Below are positions 60,302-64,000 of a stretch of DNA of 64,000 bases, one piece after another. Source of the DNA: Verrucomicrobiaceae bacterium UBA7681 (GTDB lineage: Bacteria; Verrucomicrobiota; Verrucomicrobiia; Verrucomicrobiales; Verrucomicrobiaceae); the NCBI GenBank assembly GCA_002482965.1, contig DLGZ01000011.1, positions 59,874-123,873 of the forward strand, given 5' to 3'. The position numbers were made by a program, and so were the translations under genes. Below the pieces are notes generated by a model. The model was not told the DNA's origin, did no database searches, and saw nothing but the letters and a program-made list of their open reading frames with translations. Numbering within the stretch: the first letter of the stretch is position 1; each line of letters begins with the position of its first letter.

Positions 60302-60376
60302 GGCTTTGGGCGTGGGCACACCAAGGAGGGGCTGGCGTGGAATGCCACCAAATTTATGGGGCCGTGATCCTGAAGG

Positions 60377-61744
60377 ATGAAAGTGAATTCATCGCATCCT
60401 GTGCGTACTTACGGCATGACGATTTCCGCATGGAAACAAGCCGCCGTGGCGCTGGCACTGTGCCTGCTGGTGGCTGCGGTGTGTCTGGCTCTACTGTTTG
60501 TGGTTCGGCTGCGGGAGGTAGAGCAACTGCGCGTGCTGGCCCATGAGGAGCAGGAGATTGGCCTGCGTTTTCATCGTGATGGTGCCGCATTGATACTGGA
60601 CTTGCACAGCGCAGCGCTGCGGCTGGGCGACGGTGAGGTGAACGTCGGGAAGCAGGACCAGTACGCAGTGCTGTTTGCGCGCAACGAGGCCTTTTTCAAG
60701 CATCCACCCGTATCGCTGACGGGCACAGCGGCCGCCTCTCTGGAGGATGTGCAGAAGGATCTGCGTATTTACGGCGAGCAGGTGCAGTCGTGGCTGGCAC
60801 TCCCTGAGAATGAGCGGCTTGCGGGCGTGATGCAGGCAGACGAGCCGTTTCGGGAACTGCTGCGGGACCTCCAGTCTCTGCGGGATGCCTGCGGATTCCG
60901 CCTGCTGGAACGGGTGAGCGAAATGCGGGATTCGATGAATGAGATGCAATGGCTGGTAGTGACGGCGGCTGTGGTCATGGCACCGCTGTTCGGAGGACTG
61001 CTGTGGATGATCCATCGTGGCTGGATCCGACCACTGCAGGAAAAGGCGGCTCAGGTGGAGCATGCGAAAACAGTTCGCGATGAGATTGCATCCCTCAGCA
61101 GCCTTGCCGCCGGGCTGGCCCATGAGATCCGCAATCCGGTCGGTGCGCTGAAAAACCGTGCCTATGCGCTGGGGCTACTGGTGGATACCGAGCGGCAGCC
61201 CAAGGTGGCGGAGCAGGTGACCAGCATGAACCGGGAGCTGGACCGGGTGGAGCGCATCGTGGGTGATTTTTTGATTTACGCCCGCCCTTCGGAGCCGCGC
61301 ATCATCTCCTGCTCGCTGGCAGAACTTGTGGACGCCTTTCATCATGACCACCAGGCAGAGATGCAGCAGCGCGGGGTGCGTTTTGAACTGGGGGTCGTGG
61401 AGGACACAAATTTCCATGCCGATCCAGATCTACTGCGACAGGCGCTGCTAAACCTCGTCCGCAATGCGACCGAGGCCTGTGGCGGACATACGGACGGGCG
61501 CGTGCTGCTGGAGGCGCTGGCACTGGAGAGTCGCATCGTGCTGGCGGTGACGGACAACGGTCCCGGAGTGCCGGAGGATCTCAAGGAGCGGCTGTTCAAG
61601 CCCTTTGCCACGCTCAAGCGCGGCGGCACTGGGCTGGGCCTGACGATCAGCCGCAGCATCGCCCGCAGACACGGGGGCGATTTGCTGCTGGCCTCCTCCT
61701 CGGCGGAGGGCACCCGCTTTGAGATCCGGCTGCCGCGGATTTGA
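60377..61744 (+). CDS. Sensor histidine kinase (NtrB/AtoS-like)
   Basis: 455 residues from ATG 60377 (in-frame ATG at 60416 also possible). Two transmembrane helices bracket a periplasmic sensor region of about 145 residues. The HisKA box 'LAAGLAHEIRNPVGALKN' has the phosphorylated His at 249. The N box is 'ALLNLVRNATEACGG', G1 'VTDNGPGVPEDLK', and G2 'GGTGLGLTISRSIARRHGG'. It is followed 40 bases later by a sigma-54 response regulator, a standard two-component pair. The signal is unknown; the periplasmic domain shows no recognisable family. Confidence 0.93.
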   Translation: MKVNSSHPVRTYGMTISAWKQAAVALALCLLVAAVCLALLFVVRLREVEQLRVLAHEEQEIGLRFHRDGAALILDLHSAALRLGDGEVNVGKQDQYAVLFARNEAFFKHPPVSLTGTAAASLEDVQKDLRIYGEQVQSWLALPENERLAGVMQADEPFRELLRDLQSLRDACGFRLLERVSEMRDSMNEMQWLVVTAAVVMAPLFGGLLWMIHRGWIRPLQEKAAQVEHAKTVRDEIASLSSLAAGLAHEIRNPVGALKNRAYALGLLVDTERQPKVAEQVTSMNRELDRVERIVGDFLIYARPSEPRIISCSLAELVDAFHHDHQAEMQQRGVRFELGVVEDTNFHADPDLLRQALLNLVRNATEACGGHTDGRVLLEALALESRIVLAVTDNGPGVPEDLKERLFKPFATLKRGGTGLGLTISRSIARRHGGDLLLASSSAEGTRFEIRLPRI

Positions 61745-61783
61745 GGCGCTTGCAAGATGGCGGGGACGGCAGCACCATGCCGC

Positions 61784-63208
61784 ATGTCTGAACACAGCGC
61801 ACGGCTGCTGCTGATCGATGATGACGACGATTTCGCTTCGTCGCTCCTCACCGTGCTGGAGACCAGCGGCCATCTGGTGCAGCGCGCGAGCGATGGCAGC
61901 ACTGGAATCCAGATGGCCATGACGGAGCCGTTTGATGTGGTGATCTGCGATATTCGCATGCCGGGCATCGGCGGCATGGAGGTGCTGCAGAAGCTGCACG
62001 CGGCAAAGCCACGGCTGCCGGTGATTCTGATGACGGCCTTTACCACCACCGAACGTGCCATCGAGTCGATGAAGGCGGGCGCATTCGACTACCTGCTGAA
62101 ACCGTTTGATCCGCCTGAGATGCTACGGGTTCTAGAGCGTGCGCTGCACATGACGTACGCGTCCGCGCGGCCCGTGCCGCTGCGTGAAGGGGAGACCGGA
62201 AAGGCGGCGCTCATCGGCCGCAGCCGCGCCATGCAGGAGGTCTTCAAGCAGCTGGGAAGCTATGCGGCCACCCCGGTGCCGGTGCTGATTCTGGGGGAGA
62301 CCGGAACGGGAAAGGAACTTGTGGCCCGTGCGCTGCACCTGCACAGCAGCCGCGCCGACCAGCCGTTTGTGGCGGTGAACTGCGCGGCGATTCCGGAGAA
62401 CTTGATCGAAAGCGAACTCTTCGGACATGAGAAAGGTTCCTTCACCCACGCGGTGGCGCGTCGGGCGGGACGCTTTGAACAGGCGCAAGGCGGCACTTTG
62501 TTTTTGGATGAGATTGGCGACATCCCGACGCCGGTTCAGGCGAAACTTTTGCGCGTGCTGCAGGAGCGGCGTGTCAGCCGAGTGGGGGGCAGCCAGGAGC
62601 TGGTGCTCGATGTGCGCGTCATCACCGCGACGCACCGAGACCTGACCGCCATGATCAAGAAGGGGGAGTTTCGCGAAGATCTGCTCTACCGCCTGAACGG
62701 TGCCGTCCTACGACTGCCGCCGTTGAGGGAGCGTCTTGAGGACATCACGCCGTTGACCCGGCATTTCCTGGCGAAGGTGGCGGGGCAGCTCGGCATCGCG
62801 GAGCCCGCCATCGAACGTGAGGCGCTGGAGGTGCTCAAGCAGCACCGCTGGACGGGCAACGTGCGCGAACTGGAAAATGTGTCCCGCACCCTGCTCATTG
62901 AGGCGCGCGGATTCCCCATCTCGGCGGAAATGGTGCGCACTTTACTGGAATCACCGCCGGTGGAGGCACCGGCGCGTACGATTGCTGAGCTGGTGGAGTC
63001 GAGTCTCCATGCCGCGCAGGCAGGCACGCTGCCCGGTGGTGCGTTGACTTCAGCGATGGAGGTGCTGGAACAGGTGCTGTATGCCAGCGCCCTTCGGCTC
63101 GCCGCTGGCAATCAAAGCCAGGTGGCCGAATGGCTCGGCGTCTCCCGCGTCACGGTACGGGAGAAGCTGGACCGCTATGACCTGCTGCCCAAACGGGCTA
63201 AAAAGTAA
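61784..63208 (+). CDS. Sigma-54-dependent NtrC-family response regulator
   Basis: 474 residues from ATG 61784 (an ATG at 61757 would add nine residues with no family match). Receiver domain with phospho-acceptor Asp56 in 'DVVICDIRMPGI'. AAA+ sigma-54 domain: Walker A 'LILGETGTGKELVARAL', the sigma-54 contact loop reading 'GSFTHA' (218-223) in place of GAFTGA, and Walker B 'GTLFLDEIGDI'. 'RLNGAVLRLPPLRERLEDI' follows. The C-terminal Fis-type helix-turn-helix is 'LAAGNQSQVAEWLGVSRVTV'. It is expected to activate sigma-54 promoters in response to the partner kinase, but the loop change could alter this (see findings). Confidence 0.93.
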   Translation: MSEHSARLLLIDDDDDFASSLLTVLETSGHLVQRASDGSTGIQMAMTEPFDVVICDIRMPGIGGMEVLQKLHAAKPRLPVILMTAFTTTERAIESMKAGAFDYLLKPFDPPEMLRVLERALHMTYASARPVPLREGETGKAALIGRSRAMQEVFKQLGSYAATPVPVLILGETGTGKELVARALHLHSSRADQPFVAVNCAAIPENLIESELFGHEKGSFTHAVARRAGRFEQAQGGTLFLDEIGDIPTPVQAKLLRVLQERRVSRVGGSQELVLDVRVITATHRDLTAMIKKGEFREDLLYRLNGAVLRLPPLRERLEDITPLTRHFLAKVAGQLGIAEPAIEREALEVLKQHRWTGNVRELENVSRTLLIEARGFPISAEMVRTLLESPPVEAPARTIAELVESSLHAAQAGTLPGGALTSAMEVLEQVLYASALRLAAGNQSQVAEWLGVSRVTVREKLDRYDLLPKRAKK

Positions 63209-63477
63209 TCACACTGGGGCAGCAGGGCGCTTTGGAAGTTTACACAAGGTGCTTTGAAACTTTACAACATGGTGGTGGATAGCAGCCGATGCGAAACGCT
63301 TCAAAGTCGCTGGATCCCAGCAAAATCAAGGCCTTCAGCGTGTGCTAAGGCTGCTGGCATGAAACTGGCAATATCAATGGGGGCAATCCAGAAGCGCTCC
63401 AACGCGGCAACCAACGCAAGAGTCGTTTCCCGGATGAAAATCTAATCCAACCAAACCAACCATAAATAATACCAGCC

Positions 63478-63675
63478 ATGAAAACAAAACTCATACTCGC
63501 CGCCCTGCTGGCCTCCGCCGCCGGTGCACTGGCCACACCTGCAATCTCCACACCGCAGAACAAAGGGCCTCAGCTGAATCGGTCTGCCCTGCATCTTAAC
63601 TTAGGCTCTGCTGGCCAAAAAGTCGCTTCCGGCCCGTTCCTCAACCATCCAGAAACCGCCCCTGGCCCGCATTGA
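63478..63675 (+). CDS. Small exported peptide
   Basis: 65 residues with a signal peptide ('KTKLILAALLASAAGALA') and a mature part of about 45 residues, polar with a few Pro and Asn. No family was recognised. A strong terminator at 63741 follows, which supports expression of a short transcript. Confidence 0.6.
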   Translation: MKTKLILAALLASAAGALATPAISTPQNKGPQLNRSALHLNLGSAGQKVASGPFLNHPETAPGPH

Positions 63676-63740
63676 TAGGAGCCATCCAGCCGGACGGCTG
63701 GTGTGAGAGCACTGTTTCATAGGCAGTGCGTCACAGCAAG

Positions 63741-63767
63741 GCCGCCGCCGCAGAGGCGGCGGCTTTA
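63741..63767 (+). terminator. Rho-independent terminator
   Basis: GCCGCCGCC (63741-63749) pairs with GGCGGCGGC (63755-63763) across a 5-base loop (gcaga), followed by TTTATT. A 9-bp GC-rich stem with a U-rich end, 65 bases after the small exported peptide gene. A second, smaller hairpin (63686-63701) lies between. Confidence 0.85.
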
Positions 63768-63827
63768 TTGTTGGGTGGACAAGACGACATCCATGCGGGG
63801 AGACCAGGGCAGTGAACGGGAGTCTGG

Positions 63828-64000
63828 TCACGGCTCAGTTTTTTGCAGGGACGTCCAAGGGTTTGCAGGAATTTTCTCTGACTTGGGACTCAGCACCGCT
63901 CCCTTTTGAAAGAGGGTCAGGCGCATGTGGGACTGACGGGCTACTTCCTCAAGGGCATCTCGATAGGAAATATTTTCGGCATTCAGGGAAATTTTTGGGG
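63828..64000 (-). CDS. 3' end of a gene with an STN/secretin N-terminal-like domain (5' truncated)
   Basis: The minus-strand frame from the window end (63998) to TGA 63828-63830 gives 56 residues. It starts with 'KISLNAENISYRDALEEVAR', 'QSHMRLTLFQKGAVLSPK', a beta-alpha-beta pattern of STN (secretin/TonB N-terminal) domains. Such domains occur at the N-terminus of secretins and TonB receptors, and as repeats in Planctomycetes/Verrucomicrobia exported proteins. The gene continues beyond the window. It converges on the small exported peptide gene across the terminator. Confidence 0.6.
   Translation of the reverse strand, partial: PKISLNAENISYRDALEEVARQSHMRLTLFQKGAVLSPKSEKIPANPWTSLQKTEP

Noticed and set aside
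63254..63445. 63-residue plus-strand frame after the response regulator
   Set aside because: No recognisable domain, poor start context and biased composition; probably chance.
1..64000. CRISPR arrays, tRNA and rRNA genes
   Set aside because: No regularly spaced short repeats, cloverleaf tails with CCA, or rRNA-like conserved blocks were noticed on either strand. A covariance search would be decisive.

Overview
The window reads as a chromosomal segment of a Verrucomicrobiota bacterium, most like Prosthecobacter/Verrucomicrobium. The main reasons are two large secreted proteins with the PSCyt/DUF1549/DUF1553 architecture typical of Planctomycetes and Verrucomicrobia, a 2,000-residue passenger-repeat (PATR) protein ending in a PEP-CTERM signal, a second PEP-CTERM protein, a fused MurC-MurB, and weak or absent Shine-Dalgarno sequences. 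The genus is an inference. No rRNA, tRNA, CRISPR array, insertion sequence or prophage was recognised.

Layout. 1-5.4 kb: end of a PQQ-type beta-propeller gene, a ParE/RelE-type toxin-antitoxin pair, a GxDLY/SGNH hydrolase, a lipoprotein, a small membrane protein and a DUF1549/DUF1553 cytochrome-like protein. 5.4-10.3 kb: ssb, a divergent XerC/D recombinase, psd, and an unusual Arg/Gly-rich protein with an acidic tail, followed by 373 bases of structured non-coding DNA. 10.3-19.1 kb: one continuous minus-strand run (priA, lipoprotein, STAS protein, SpoIIE-type phosphatase, grpE, dnaJ, ctaB, sco, DUF420) linking stress signalling and chaperones to cytochrome oxidase assembly. 19.1-22.5 kb: cdaA, a truncated CdaR-like membrane protein, glmM, a 56-residue membrane protein and bioD. 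22.5-24.7 kb: four small exported or membrane proteins of unknown function, two of them tandem paralogues. 24.7-29.1 kb: PAP2 phosphatase and an ArnT-like glycosyltransferase (minus strand), then a trypsin-fold PEP-CTERM protein overlapping folC.

29.1-36.7 kb is the most notable region: a complete type I Wadjet operon (jetA-jetB-jetC-jetD, minus strand, every junction overlapping) followed 49 bases later on the same strand by a NYN-nuclease/OST-HTH gene. jetD is split by an apparent one-base insertion in an A5C5 tract. Wadjet systems load an SMC-like JetABC motor on small circular DNA, which JetD cleaves; the NYN gene could be an accessory effector.

36.8-48 kb: a 1,699-residue multidomain cytochrome/WD40/Ig/DUF1549/DUF1553 protein, a strong terminator, a lipase-like hydrolase overlapping tail-to-tail with a DUF559 endonuclease-like gene, a nested inverted repeat, a CBS-DRTGG family II pyrophosphatase, leuD without leuC, and an O-antigen ligase-like protein with a TPR tail. 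48-56.6 kb: the PATR/PEP-CTERM giant and murC-murB. 56.6-64 kb: a CorA-like protein without the GMN motif, a pectate-lyase-like secreted protein, a DUF2851 protein, a histidine kinase/sigma-54 regulator pair with an altered GAFTGA loop, a small secreted peptide with a terminator, and the 3' end of an STN-like gene running off the window.
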